A DNA stretch of 64,000 bases from Halichondria panicea (taxonomy: Eukaryota > Porifera > Demospongiae > Suberitida > Halichondriidae): positions 3,378,979-3,442,978 of the forward strand of contig NC_087383.1 of assembly GCF_963675165.1 (NCBI RefSeq), given 5' to 3'. The notes beneath the pieces are model-generated. The model saw only the letters and a list, made by a program, of their open reading frames with translations, did not search any database and was not told the DNA's origin. Made by a program: the position numbers and the translations under genes. Below, in pieces: positions 36,901-46,348 of the stretch; position 1 is the first letter of the stretch, and each line of letters starts with the position of its first letter.

Positions 36901-38476
36901 CAGTCTAAAAGAGTTTAATCACAGAATTCAATAAAAGCACTGCGGGTGCTGATGCCTCGGTGGAGGTACCAAAGCTACATAACATAAAACTACTAATAGC
37001 TAGCTTTTATACACACATTGATCATAATTATCATGACAAACATCTTTAATTTTGTAGAGTAGTAACACTCGGTGAACAAGTTTTGCTACGGACTCTTCTG
37101 AAATGGCTGCAATGGCATTCCAAGTAAGCAAAACTAGGCATAACTCGAGAACGAAGCATTATTTTGCAAATCCATGCACGAATTAAAATATTACTAGAAG
37201 CCTATAGAAATTCTTACTTGCACTTAATTCATCCTTGAGCAGCTGTAGTGGTCTACACACAGACACAGACACAGACACACACTACCGTATACCTCGCTTG
37301 CGCATGCGCACCGAGGCATGATCACAGAAAGTAGTAACAAGGAGTCTAAAAAGAGTTGTCAGAAAAGGTTGGTTTGTGGCCTACCAGGACCTCAACAAAG
37401 AAGAAAATTGATTCTGCCAGGATCTGGGGTTCAAAATGGACTCTCTTACACGTGGTATTGAGCGCGCATGCCATTACATCAAGGAATAAGGGGTGTGTCT
37501 GCAAGTTCAATAATGGCCACTAATTAGCTAGCTTCTTTAGCAGCTCTTTCTGACTCTTGTAGCCAACAAAAAGCTATATAGCGCTTTAGTGCAAGGCTAA
37601 CTTATAAGTTGAATAGAAAGTTTGTGCGAACAGATGAAAATTTTAAAGAGACTGCAACAGCCTTCTATGTGAGTCAAACTAGCCAAAACTCAAGAAAGAA
37701 GCTTTAGTTTGCTAATCCATGCACGGATCAAAATCCAAGAGAACGTGGCTAGAAGCCTTTTTGTCGCATTGCAACCGTTGAGCAGTTACAGTTGGAACAG
37801 ACACACACACAGACACACAGACACACAGACACACACACATGCAGTCAGCTTTACCGTATCCCTCGTGCGGCTACGCCTTGAGGCATAATTAATTGTCTTA
37901 TAGAGATCTAATGGTATGCAATTTCAGGTTTCAGGTTCCTGCCTGTAATAATTATGGCTACAATTGGTGACGTACGTATGGTATCATAATACCACACTAA
38001 CCACACTCTCACACATGACATGCACAGACTCACATTTGTCAGACAAGTACTTGCACACTCGAACAGCAACATCTTCTTTGAGCAGGGAGAGTATGATGAG
38101 TAGCAGAGCTTGGAAAGTGGCGTCTAGTCCGTTGGTCAGTATCCAGCATTTCAGAGCCAGTAACATTCCCGCCAGAGTGCCATCTACATATGCTCTAGTC
38201 CTCACGTCAGTTTGTTCTCCAGGTAAGAGCTCCAGTTTTTCAAGATAGCCTTTGTGAACATTGTCGAAACATGCTGCTAACTCGGGTAGATCTGGTTCCT
38301 GTATTGTTGTATTGAGCTGCTCATCAGTCAGTTTCATTTTTGTCTTCAAATCATCAATTGTGAGCTCTGAAAATAGATGCCAAGCACACAAGGTTAGCAA
38401 TCACCAAAGGGTTTATTTAGTAAACGTTTTTGAAACATGACTGAGCTTTACCTTGGTTCTGCTCTTTAGTGGCCAT
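33927..38476 (-). CDS. DEATH-NACHT-LRR innate immune receptor (NLR), three exons
   Basis: Three exons on the minus strand, 38476-38452, 38366-38034 and 36619-33927, join in phase (3051 bases, 1016 residues) through donors GTAAAG and GTGAGT and acceptors TTTTCAG and TTCCCCAG. Start MATKEQNQ. Residues about 10-118 (ELTIDDLKTKMKL to VCKYLSDK) look like a six-helix death-fold domain. Exon 3 has a NACHT NTPase: Walker A GAPGSGKST (about 36276-36302), Walker B VLWVLDGWDE (about 36052-36081), sensor-like ATSRP. From about 35000 to 33960, nine or so leucine-rich repeats of the NLRC type follow. Known role of the family: cytosolic sensing of microbial or danger ligands, with ATP-driven oligomerisation signalling through the death fold. 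There are no broken residues and it looks functional. The death-fold call is weaker than NACHT-LRR. Confidence 0.9.
34480..34770 (-). repeat. 168-base internal duplication in the NLR leucine-rich repeats
   Basis: Two adjacent blocks encode nearly the same 56 residues, STNTSLKDL..CSL..NNHGAIPRLLSTNT, with high DNA identity (GCTCCGTGATTRT, GATGTRTTAGTTGACAAGG). Each holds two repeats. The array has expanded recently by unequal exchange or slippage. Confidence 0.75.
36656..36750. repeat. 45-bp tandem repeat, two copies, in NLR intron 2
   Basis: ATTACCATAATAAACGAGTG followed by TTGCAAGCGTGCGCTTGCTA is repeated exactly twice, then CCTCTCGCCATG. Each unit contains the palindrome GCAAGCGTGCGCTTGC. 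A related single copy sits at 62884-62935, so it is a dispersed repeat duplicated locally, about 40 bases upstream of NLR exon 3. Confidence 0.8.
36938..37322 (+). mobile_element. MITE family D copy in NLR intron 2
   Basis: Left end AATAAAAGCACTGCGGGTGC-TGATGCCTCGGTGGAGG; middle part AATGGCTGCAATGGCATTCC and AACTAGGCATAACTCGAG; right end CACAGACACAG repeat then ACCTCGCTTGCGCATGCGCA-CCGAGGCAT. The ATGCCTCGGTG sequences at the two ends are inverted. Confidence 0.75.
37480..37890 (+). mobile_element. Second, truncated MITE family D copy in NLR intron 2
   Basis: Carries the family D middle (GCAACAGCCTTCTATGTGAG, AACTAGCCAAAACTCAAG), a CACAGACACACAG microsatellite and the end CCTCGTGCGGCTACGCCTTG-AGGCATAAT, but lacks the left terminus. 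Two copies in tandem make up most of the 1.4-kb intron. Confidence 0.6.
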
Positions 38477-38612
38477 TCCAGCAAATAAGTCTGTGCCTTG
38501 CAGCTAGCTCTCTGAGTCTGAAAATCTAAAATTAAATTGGGTGTTGACTTGCAAAAAAAGTGGGTGTATCTCAGATGCCAAATACTGAGGTACCACAATG
38601 ACGACACTAACC

Positions 38613-39363
38613 TAGTTGGGCGGAGTCCAACCAACGCTGCGCTCTGGGTTGGGTATCAGTACACGTAGCAGTTTTGTTCCACCGGTACTTGAGACAGAGT
38701 ATGAATATTGTTTAATCTTTAAGTGGCTGACAACCGCATGGCTCAGGGGTGCGATATAAAGAAATCAATTAACTATTTGGATGGCTATTCTAGCTGACTG
38801 GATCTAGCTATAGTTGTTTTGGAATTCAAGAAAGACCTCAGACTCTTAGAGAAAGTAGAAGAATACTGTAGCCTGTAATATAAGATTTAGTACAGGCAGA
38901 AATAAACTTTTTCATAATAGTTAGACATCTAGCACAAGGAGAGGTACAGCCAGCTATAAGACTACCCCAAGGCTTCTGAGAAGCTTTTCGAAGACCAAAG
39001 AAGGCATACATAACACAGGTTTTGTCCAAACTAATGATCTAATCTTATTGGTAGCACAACAAAACTTAAAACAAAGACAAGTCCTTTTAATTAATTAATA
39101 CATACTGTTCAAGCTTCATTCATAGATGCTAAGATAGACTATGCTTCTTTTCTAGTAGCCTAGATATCCAGCAGGAGCTGTTTCTGCATTCTCTAGAGAA
39201 ATACAGTGTCCCAGCTCGCCTTGTCAGCTAAATTGAGCTGTAAGGTTTCCCACTTGAACGCAGCAATCTGATTGGGCTGCAAATTTCTTGCAGTGGGAAC
39301 AAAACTGCTACATGTACTGATACCCAACCATGAGCGAAGCGTTGGTTGGACTCCGCCCAACTA
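38613..39363. mobile_element. 751-bp element with ~67-bp inverted ends and 9-bp target duplication
   Basis: Inverted ends TAGTTGGGCGGAGTCCAACC...CAACGC...GGTTGGGTATCAGTACA...GTAGCAGTTTTGTTCC match over about 67 bases with a handful of changes. The 9-mer ACACTAACC borders both sides (38604-38612 and 39364-39372). Long inverted ends and a 9-bp duplication are typical of Mutator-like elements. There is no transposase inside, so it is a non-autonomous copy inserted just upstream of the NLR start. Confidence 0.75.
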
Positions 39364-39610
39364 ACACTAACCATGCACACTCTCACATGACAGACTCACA
39401 TTTGTCAGATAAGTACTTGCACACTATTATAATTATTATATATATAGATAGTTAATTGTAAACTCTGAAAATAGTATCAAGCACATTATTGTCAAGCATG
39501 AACACAAGAGTATAGCAATAAGTAATAAAGTAACTCTTGTTACCTTGGTTCTGCTGCTCTTTAATTAACTTTAGTGGCCATTTTATATCTAGACTCTAGC
39601 AAATAAATTA
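39364..39610 (-). pseudogene. Decayed copy of the NLR 5' exons
   Basis: Three blocks match the NLR gene in the same order and strand. GACTCACATTTGTCAGATAA-GTACTTGCACAC equals the end and donor of exon 2. AATTGTAAACTCTGAAAATA equals the exon 2 acceptor region. TTACCTTGGTTCTGCT...TAGTGGCCATTTTAT equals exon 1 with its start codon. About 290 bases of exon 2 are missing between the first two, and short insertions occur elsewhere, so it cannot encode a death domain. Confidence 0.7.
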
Positions 39611-39639
39611 TCTGTGGTGTATCTTGTTGGTGCATGTGT

Positions 39640-40740
39640 GCACATGAGATCAACGTTCATGAGATCAACTCCCACAAGATCAATTTACCAGAGCAACTTT
39701 GCATGAGGTCAATTGTTAGTAGATCAACTCTCATAGAATCAACTTTTCATAGGATCAACTTCATGTGCATGTGATCAACTCAGTTTTACAAAAAAACGTT
39801 ACACTTACAAATTTTACAGTTAAGATGCTTGATGGCTGGTAAAATAAATATACTCTTCAGAGTCATGCCTCATGTGTTGAAGCAGTCAAACAGTGTTTGT
39901 ATGGATTATTCTCTTTTATTTTGCGTCTCTATGGCCGAGATGTAGCTACAAACATGCATGTAGCTCTGAATCTTTGTTTTGGTTGGATGTACTCAATCCA
40001 TATATTAATCGGATGCCTGTTGATTGAATTTTTGCAGCTTCCATTATACTGTTCGGTACTACAGGCTGTACGGCTGCATGGATAAGAATTTGACACAGCA
40101 CCTTTAAAGTGTGGGCCATTGACTTGAGTGGGTGTTGGTTATTAGAGGGCCTATAGGATTACATAGTTGGCACGAGATTCATTACACACCATAGTAGCTA
40201 GTATCCTAGCTCTAAGCTATTATTTTCACCACCTCACTGAAATTTGAGTGTAACGTACCCTATTATAACAAACACCTTCGGAGGAAAATTTCAGGCCATT
40301 ATACAGGGGTTATTTCGTACTAACGATGAATTTTTTCGTTGTTGGTTCTGGGGCCTGGGCTGATGTGATTGAAAGTTAATGTTTCCTGAATTCTTGATGA
40401 TTGAGCCATTGCGAATGAGCGCGCGTGCATTGTGCTAAATCTATATAATAGACTGCATGGGGCTTATTATTACTCAATACCTGTCAACCTTTGGCATGGG
40501 CGCACATGCACAATAGTAAATTAGCTAAAAAAGTGAGGCCAACACCTTTAAAAAGTATTTCTGGATAACAAGATTAGAGTTGATTTCAGTTGATTTCAGG
40601 AGTTGAGTTGATCCTATGAAAAGTTGATTCTGTGAGAGTTGATCTATATATTGACAGTTGACCTCATGCAAAGTTGCTCTGGTAAGAATTGATCTCGTGG
40701 GAGTTGATCTCATGAAAGTTGATCTCGTGTTGGTATAGAA
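39640..40740. mobile_element. ~1.1-kb element whose inverted ends are arrays of ~19-bp subrepeats
   Basis: The left arm (39640-39785) and right arm (40575-40740) are inverted copies of each other: AGATCAACTCCCACAAGATC, CCAGAGCAACTTTGCATGAG, AATCAACTTTTCATAGGATC on the left and their complements on the right. Within each arm a unit like GAGTTGATCTCATGAAA is repeated five to eight times. The 790-base middle has no recognisable coding sequence. Structured, subrepeated inverted ends resemble foldback-type DNA transposons. Confidence 0.65.
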
Positions 40741-40744
40741 TCTA

Positions 40745-41740
40745 GGTGTGACCATGAAAATATTTGTGAGAAGCCTGGATCTACAATGATTATGATCACT
40801 CTGCAACCTTGGTGAGGTATTGAGAGTGGAAATTCAATGTTTTGATCCACATGAGGGCGTTATTATGTATCATATACAATTACTGCACAAACGTCAGCCA
40901 ATTATGTGTGGTCTATGCAGATCTAGTTGCTCTGCCTGCATTCAAGCATCCCAATGTTTACCTTGTACAGTATAGACAAGACCACCGGCACACAAAAAAT
41001 GACATGCATCACCCACTCCCCACGACACAGAACCCAGGGTTACAGTGAGCACTGCAGTGGATGAGAGAGTATCTCACAACACACATCCTATTTATAGTAC
41101 GTTATACATTGATCGATACATAATTTAAGTGGAACGTTTAATTATGAAGTTCAAGTGTATGTATACATGTACAATTTAGTAGTGTGCATCATAATGGATA
41201 CAGTAGGACTTTCGTTAATAATCCGGTAACACTTGAGACAGTGCTGTTTGGCCGCAGTAGCGAAGTGGCTGCATTTCAGAAAATAGCCGCAGCAAAAAAG
41301 CAGTCCTGCCTCGAATATAATGACTAATTTGCGGTAAGTTCTGTCTCGAGGTTAATGAATCATTATTCTTTCTATTTCAGTTTTTTTCCAAACCACACCC
41401 AAAACGTCATATCCGGCCTAGTTTGGGGCGCCATGCAGTGACTGACCAGTATACGGAATAGCGAGTGGCTGCATGCATTTCAGGGCGAGTTTTGTGCACT
41501 GTATATGATAGTGTGTTTTTTCCACTGTGGAAAAAAATACTTGACTAATTTCTGTCGTGTTTTGTCATTATTAGGGGTTGGTAGATTATGCTATTGGCTT
41601 CATTTCCGGTTACCTACAAATAGATCCTGTCCATGCTAATTATATCTCGAAGTTATATAATAAAAAGTTGGACTTGAGGAACTCATGCAATAAAGTGTAC
41701 ACGATGAACTCAAATCAAAACATGTTTATTCTCACGAAAA
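40745..41740. other. Non-genic spacer with a possible pogo-like terminal fragment
   Basis: No supportable gene. Around 41197, TACAGTAGGACTTTCGTTAATAATCCGG resembles the ends of pogo/Tigger transposons, but no matching right end is obvious. A short open frame near 40920-41045 follows an AG but has no recognisable protein motif. Confidence 0.4.
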
Positions 41741-41748
41741 TTACCATA

Positions 41749-41979
41749 AGGCCACTCCAAGTGACACTCTGGTTTCTGGTCCTGAATTTTCTAATTGCAC
41801 GCGGGCGGGCGGCTTTTCTCATTATGTCATTATCAATTTCACTTTATGAATCTATCACACTATTTTGTGCCACATGGACCATTCTGCGCATGCGTAGTAG
41901 AAATAATGAGATAGAAATCCAAGAATAAAATCTGATGCGGGCGGTGGACCAGAAACCAGAGTATCACTTGGAGTGGCCT
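41749..41979. mobile_element. 231-bp MITE family E
   Basis: Perfect or near-perfect inverted ends AGGCCACTCCAAGTGACACT-CTGGTTTCTGGTCC, about 34 bases, with an interior containing GCGCATGCGTAGTA. A second copy lies at 56701-56976. The open frame crossing it is not a gene. Confidence 0.85.
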
Positions 41980-42209
41980 AACATAGTTTTACGGTATAGT
42001 GTGCATGTACCGTGCTATCCGGATTCACTGCTTTCACTTGCATAAATGATGTGTTTGGAACCTCGGCTACAACAGACACACTCTGTATGAGGAGCTGGCC
42101 CATATAATGGTGAGTCGCTGTCCTGCAGTACGTATTGGAGTACACTGCACAATAATTATTGCAGAATAACTTATAGGCATTCGAAAATCAATGTGACCAT
42201 GCATGCATG

Positions 42210-42322
42210 CCTCAATCTAGAGGGTATAAAGAAGAAGATAATGTGTAACCTCTGCACTTCGAAGTAGGAGGAACTGGTCAACAGCAAGAATGTCAGAATA
42301 ATTATTCAACACCATTTCTCAG
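42210..42322 (+). pseudogene. Decayed copy of IQGAP exon 32
   Basis: Matches IQGAP exon 32 (31524-31638) end to end, including CTAGAGGG, GAAGATAATG, GTAACCT, GGAACTGGTCAACAGCAAGA-ATG and the donor CTCAGGTA. It carries an in-frame TAG, substitutions and small indels. Neighbouring IQGAP exons are not seen beside it. Retention of the splice donor side argues for DNA-level copying rather than reverse transcription. Confidence 0.8.
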
Positions 42323-42423
42323 GTATAGATCTACTTACTGTACCTACAAAAGTTACAAATCTAAATGGTGTATCTTTATGCCTCGGTGCGCATGCGCAAG
42401 CGAGGTATAGTATAGACTAGACT

Positions 42424-42482
42424 GGCGGCGACAGCCCCTCGTGTACCGCGCTACACGCTCGGGCGGCTGTCGCCGCCAGTCT
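42424..42482. repeat. GC-rich palindrome, 18-base perfect arms
   Basis: AGACTGGCGGCGACAGCC and its exact complement GGCTGTCGCCGCCAGTCT flank a loop of about 20 bases (CCTCGTGTACCGCGCTACAC). The GC content is far above the surroundings. It would form a strong cruciform or RNA hairpin. Confidence 0.85.
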
Positions 42483-42496
42483 AAGTATAGACTACG

Positions 42497-42655
42497 GTAG
42501 TGTGTTTGTGTGTGTCTGTGTACGTGTGTGTGTGTGTCTGTGTACGTGTGTGTGTGTGTCTGTGTACGTGTGTGTGTGTGTCTGTGTACGTGTGTGTGTG
42601 TGTCTGTGTACGTGTGTGTGTGTGTCTGTGTGTGTGTGTGTCTGTGTGTGTAGAC
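42497..42655. repeat. 20-bp tandem array GTGTGTGTGTCTGTGTACGT
   Basis: About five near-identical 20-base units followed by shorter GTGTCTGTGT units. The open frames on both strands are low-complexity artefacts. Confidence 0.9.
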
Positions 42656-43255
42656 TGTTTCAGCTGCTCAAGGATCAATGAAGTGCAAGTAAGAGTTTCT
42701 ATAGGCTTCTAGTCATGTTTTCTTGGCTTGGTATTTGAGGATTTGCAAAATAAAGCTTCGTTCTCGAGTTATGCCTAGTTTTGCTTACTTGGAATACCAT
42801 TGCAGCCTTTTCAGAAGAGTCCGTAGCAAAACTTGTTCACCGAGTGTTGCTACTCTACTTAGTAGCAAGCTCTGCACTAGAACGCTAGCTATTGGTAGCT
42901 GCAAGAGTGAGAAAAGAGCTGCAAGGCTCTGCTGACTTGCAGCCATTAATTTTAGGCTTGAACTTTTGGCATCGATCGTTTTAACAAGGATCATCGTCGA
43001 TCATTACCCACTCTTTGAGTTTCCTGTGATTCTGGATTCTGCATGCAGCAAAATTAATCATAATCAATGTGTGTATAAAAGCTAGCTATTAGTAGTTTTA
43101 TGTTATATAGCTTTGGCACCTCCACCGAGGCATCAGCACCCGCGGTGCTTTCATTTAGAACCAGCTTTGTTGGCAAACAGCTATAATGTAGAGATATTTG
43201 TTACTAAGTTGACGCTTAATTAAAATATGGCACTTAGCATGTGCTTACAGCTATA

Positions 43256-43529
43256 TACCGTATAGCGGGTATATTTTGAGGGTGTAAATTTTCGCGGATG
43301 GACCATTACAAAGGATTTCGCGGATTTTATTTTCGTGGTCTGAGTTCCAGCCTTTTGGCGCATGTGCACATCAACATGCAGCTGTACCTCCACACCGTTA
43401 GCCTTGAATCCATAATACTGAACACGCCTACTATTCATAAATTTTCGTGGGTATAAATTTTCGCGGTACAGGCTCAATCCGCGAAAACCGCGAACATTTA
43501 TACCCTCGAAATATACCCGCTATACGGTA
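43256..43529. mobile_element. 274-bp MITE family B, intact copy
   Basis: Inverted ends TACCGTATAGCGGGTATATT-TTGAGGG and complement, about 27 bases, with an interior of alternating TTTTCGCGGA and TCCGCGAAA motifs. 95% of its interior is also recognisable, inverted, in the copy at 43710. Confidence 0.85.
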
Positions 43530-43636
43530 TAATTATACATTATAGTGCAAACATGTATACTAGGTGATCTTGACGGTTTTCCATGTGTTTGGTCTCTGTA
43601 TTTTACAGCTGCATCTAGACAGTAATATAATATTAT

Positions 43637-44060
43637 ACAGTGGAACCTCGATTATTTGGACACCTTGGTTCCAGAGGCAGGCCGGGTAACAGAATTCCAG
43701 ATAATCAAATACCGTATAGCGGGTATATTTTGAGGGTATAGATGTTCGCGGTTTTCACGGATTGAGCCTCTATCGCGAAAATTTATACCCACGAAAATTT
43801 ATATCTTTATTGAATAGTAGGCGTATTATTGACCACACCTATCGACAATAAGAGGTGCCTCACCGTTATAGCCTATAATAGGCTAGGCTTGGATTCGAGG
43901 CTAACGGTGTGGAGGTACAGCTGCATGTTGATGTGCGCATGCGCCAAAAGGCTGGAACTCAGGCCACGAAAATAAAATCCGCGAAATCCTTTGTAATGGT
44001 CCATCCGCGAAAATTTATACCCTCGAAATATACCCGCTATACGGTAGATAATCCACCCAC
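43637..44060. mobile_element. pogo/Tigger-like terminus interrupted by a 337-bp MITE family B copy
   Basis: CAGTGGAACCTCGATTATTTGGAC at 43637, quoted here in full as the end motif CAGTGGAACCTCGATTATTT plus GGAC, is a typical pogo/Tigger end with flanking TA. Its sequence AGATAATCAA is broken by a family B MITE (43710-44046, ends TACCGTATAGCGGG and CCCGCTATACGGTA) and resumes as AGATAATCCACCCAC. This is a nested insertion. Confidence 0.65.
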
Positions 44061-44964
44061 ATAATTATTGCATGCAAGTAGTTGTTTGTGGAAAGCTTAG
44101 ATGCTTATACACTTTTTTCGCTGGAAAGCGAGCGAGCTAAAGCTCAGCAAGCAGGATTTAAGTCCAAGTCCACCTCATCTAGGTATCAGTATGATCAGAA
44201 ATAATAGCGTGTCAAAAGAGCTTCCAGGTGGATATCACCAGCTATAGTATAATTATTCTTACTATTATTATCAGTAATAAGTACTGTACGAGAGCTAGCG
44301 CTCAAAATGTTATTTTGCATAAGTGCATGGAAAGCACTTCAATTGAAATTTAGCATGCTCTTAGTATCAAGATACGAGTAAGCACTAATAATTCAGTTTC
44401 TATATATATATTAGTGTTGTAGACATTTAGCCATGATTTTTGGATTTTGATTTGTAAATTTGCAAAACAATGCTTCTTTTCGAGTTATGGCTAGATCTAG
44501 AAAGAAATGTGACTTGTTATAGCGCTATATAAGGTAGGTTTACAAGAGTGAGAAAACAGCTGCAAAGCTAAACCATTTAATAATTATAACTATAGTGAAT
44601 CTAACATACACCCCTTTAGACTTTCATCACACTATTATGTATATACGTCTAAGCTCCTTGACAGTCCTAGTGCATAATTGTATCTCCTCACAGCCATGCA
44701 TGCAAGTTTTTTTTTCATTGGGATAGTTACTGTAAATTAATTATTCAAACCAGTGACTCTCTTGACTCATCAATATAAATGCATTAATTGAAAACTGTTT
44801 AACAGAAAAAAAATTGACCAAGACAATTTGCATCGAAACTGCTTGTGTAAATATAATAGTATTTGCTGACTTCACTTGCCCTATATGATGGGTTTTGCCT
44901 ATGCATAGAACAATCTTATATAACAATACATCACTATTTTCCTGTAGAACTGTCTAGGTCCACT

Positions 44965-46321
44965 ATGGGAAGCAACCCTTCAGAGTACGATGGCGTCAAC
45001 TGTGGAATATGTGGGCGGGGTCTACCCCCCTGCAAGAACTGGAGTGGCTTTACTCTGCAAACCATTGACCGCTTAGTCTGAGTAGACCAAGTTTATGTCT
45101 TCCTAGGGGGCCAATACTACCGAGTCCAAGGCCTACCCTCCTACTATTGTCCGACAGATTTTTGGGATCCTAAACGGAAATTCGAAAAAGAGAAAGAGGA
45201 AAAAAACAGTCGTGAAGAAAAAGAGAGACGTCAGAAAGAGAAGGAAGAACGTTGGGTCGAGGAAGAGCTAAGGAAAGAGGCGGAACTTCAGGAGGAATTC
45301 CAGCAGCACTTGGAAAACCAACAGGCAATGTATGATCGTCGGCAGTGATTGGAGTAATATGATGATGCCAGCGCGCATGTCCAGACTTTTCAAACCCAGT
45401 TATCAACCAATGCCAATACCAATAGAGGAAGAAATAATAAAAGAGGAAGAGCGAAAACAACGGGAGGAACTGAGACGAGAGGAGGAACTTCAACAGCACT
45501 TGGAAGAAAAGGAGCCAGAATATGGTCGTGTTTCGCCAGTTGATTTTGGCTGTGGTTCGGGTGATATGAGAATGTCGGTGCGCAGACCTTTCTTACCCAG
45601 TAAGAACTCTCAAGTTCAAATACATCCACCTTTCTTACCCAATGATAACACTCTAGTTCCAGTACCTCCACCGGTACAACCAGTGCATCCACCATACATT
45701 CCCGATGCTACACCAATACCCGACAACATTCCCGACAACATTCCCGATGATACACCAAATGAAGAAACCTATATAGTTACCACTGACCTTGTTAACGCTG
45801 TCAGCACCATTATTGAAAATCTCGGATATGAAACAAATCGACCGCTTAGCAATTGGTGGTTGAAGGCAGCTCAAACACTCTTTCTCACTCATTACATGCA
45901 GTCCAACAGTTTTTCCTCTGCTGAGAAAGACCAGCTTCTCGATTTTTTAGCTTTCCTCCAGACAGACCTGGGAGACGACGATTGCCTTGTACTTGCGGGA
46001 AGTCTTGCGCACCTTGCCGAAATCCAACCTATCGATATGGCAACTAAATTTACCTTTGACGCCTCTCTTCCCCTGACAGCGATAATGGCTACCATTTTAC
46101 TGCAAACAAAATCATACGATGGCTGGCCGAGTGGTGGGGCCTCCCTGTGGGTCCAGCGTTGTCTGTATACATACGTGATGGCTAACACCGACGATGAAGT
46201 CATGCCAAAAATTTACCTAAAAATGGCAGGCGAGGATTGGGTAAAGGAGCAATATATGACTTTCTTTAAGTCGTGTAATAAGCTACTGCCAGACGACGAT
46301 CACAAGAAACGTTACACTTGA
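44965..46321 (+). pseudogene. N-terminal region of the SecA/OTU relic
   Basis: Starts MGSNPSEYDGVNCGICG, with a CxxCG/CKNW cysteine pair, is broken by TGA at 45079, and continues in the same frame (VYVFLGGQYYRVQGLPSYYC) into a Glu/Lys/Arg coiled-coil stretch to 45345. After a frame change, a second, similar acidic-basic stretch (about 45430-45520, EELQQHLEEKEPEYG) suggests a tandem duplication. A Pro-rich linker with repeated IPDN units (45700-45750) and a helical domain (45790-46320) follow. No known family is recognised for this part. Confidence 0.6.
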
Positions 46322-46348
46322 TTCAGACGTATCGTGTGAAGAGTAGAT

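Larger units (their letters stand above)
42385..43161 (-). mobile_element. MITE family D copy, inverted, with internal palindrome and microsatellite
   Basis: Right-end sequence TATGCCTCGGTGCGCATGCG-CAAGCGAGGTAT at 42385 and left-end sequence CACCTCCACCGAGGCATCAG-CACCCGCGGTGCTTTC at 43115-43158 show a complete copy in reverse orientation. It is longer than the 36938 copy because a GC-rich palindrome (42424-42480) and a GTGTGTCTGTGTAC array (42500-42650) lie within it. Confidence 0.75.

Noticed and set aside
39640-40740. CRISPR-like array of short repeats
   Set aside because: The units are contiguous, degenerate and mirrored in an inverted arm, and the genome is eukaryotic.
40842-41048. Exon-like open segment after a TGCAG
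   Set aside because: It looks like a possible acceptor plus exon, but there is no protein motif, no donor of good quality and no partner exon.
41578-41928. 116-codon plus-strand open frame
   Set aside because: Its second half is the family E MITE, whose other copy has a disrupted frame.
42481-42712. Cys/Val-rich or Thr/His-rich open frames
   Set aside because: Products of the GTGTGTCTGTGTAC tandem array.
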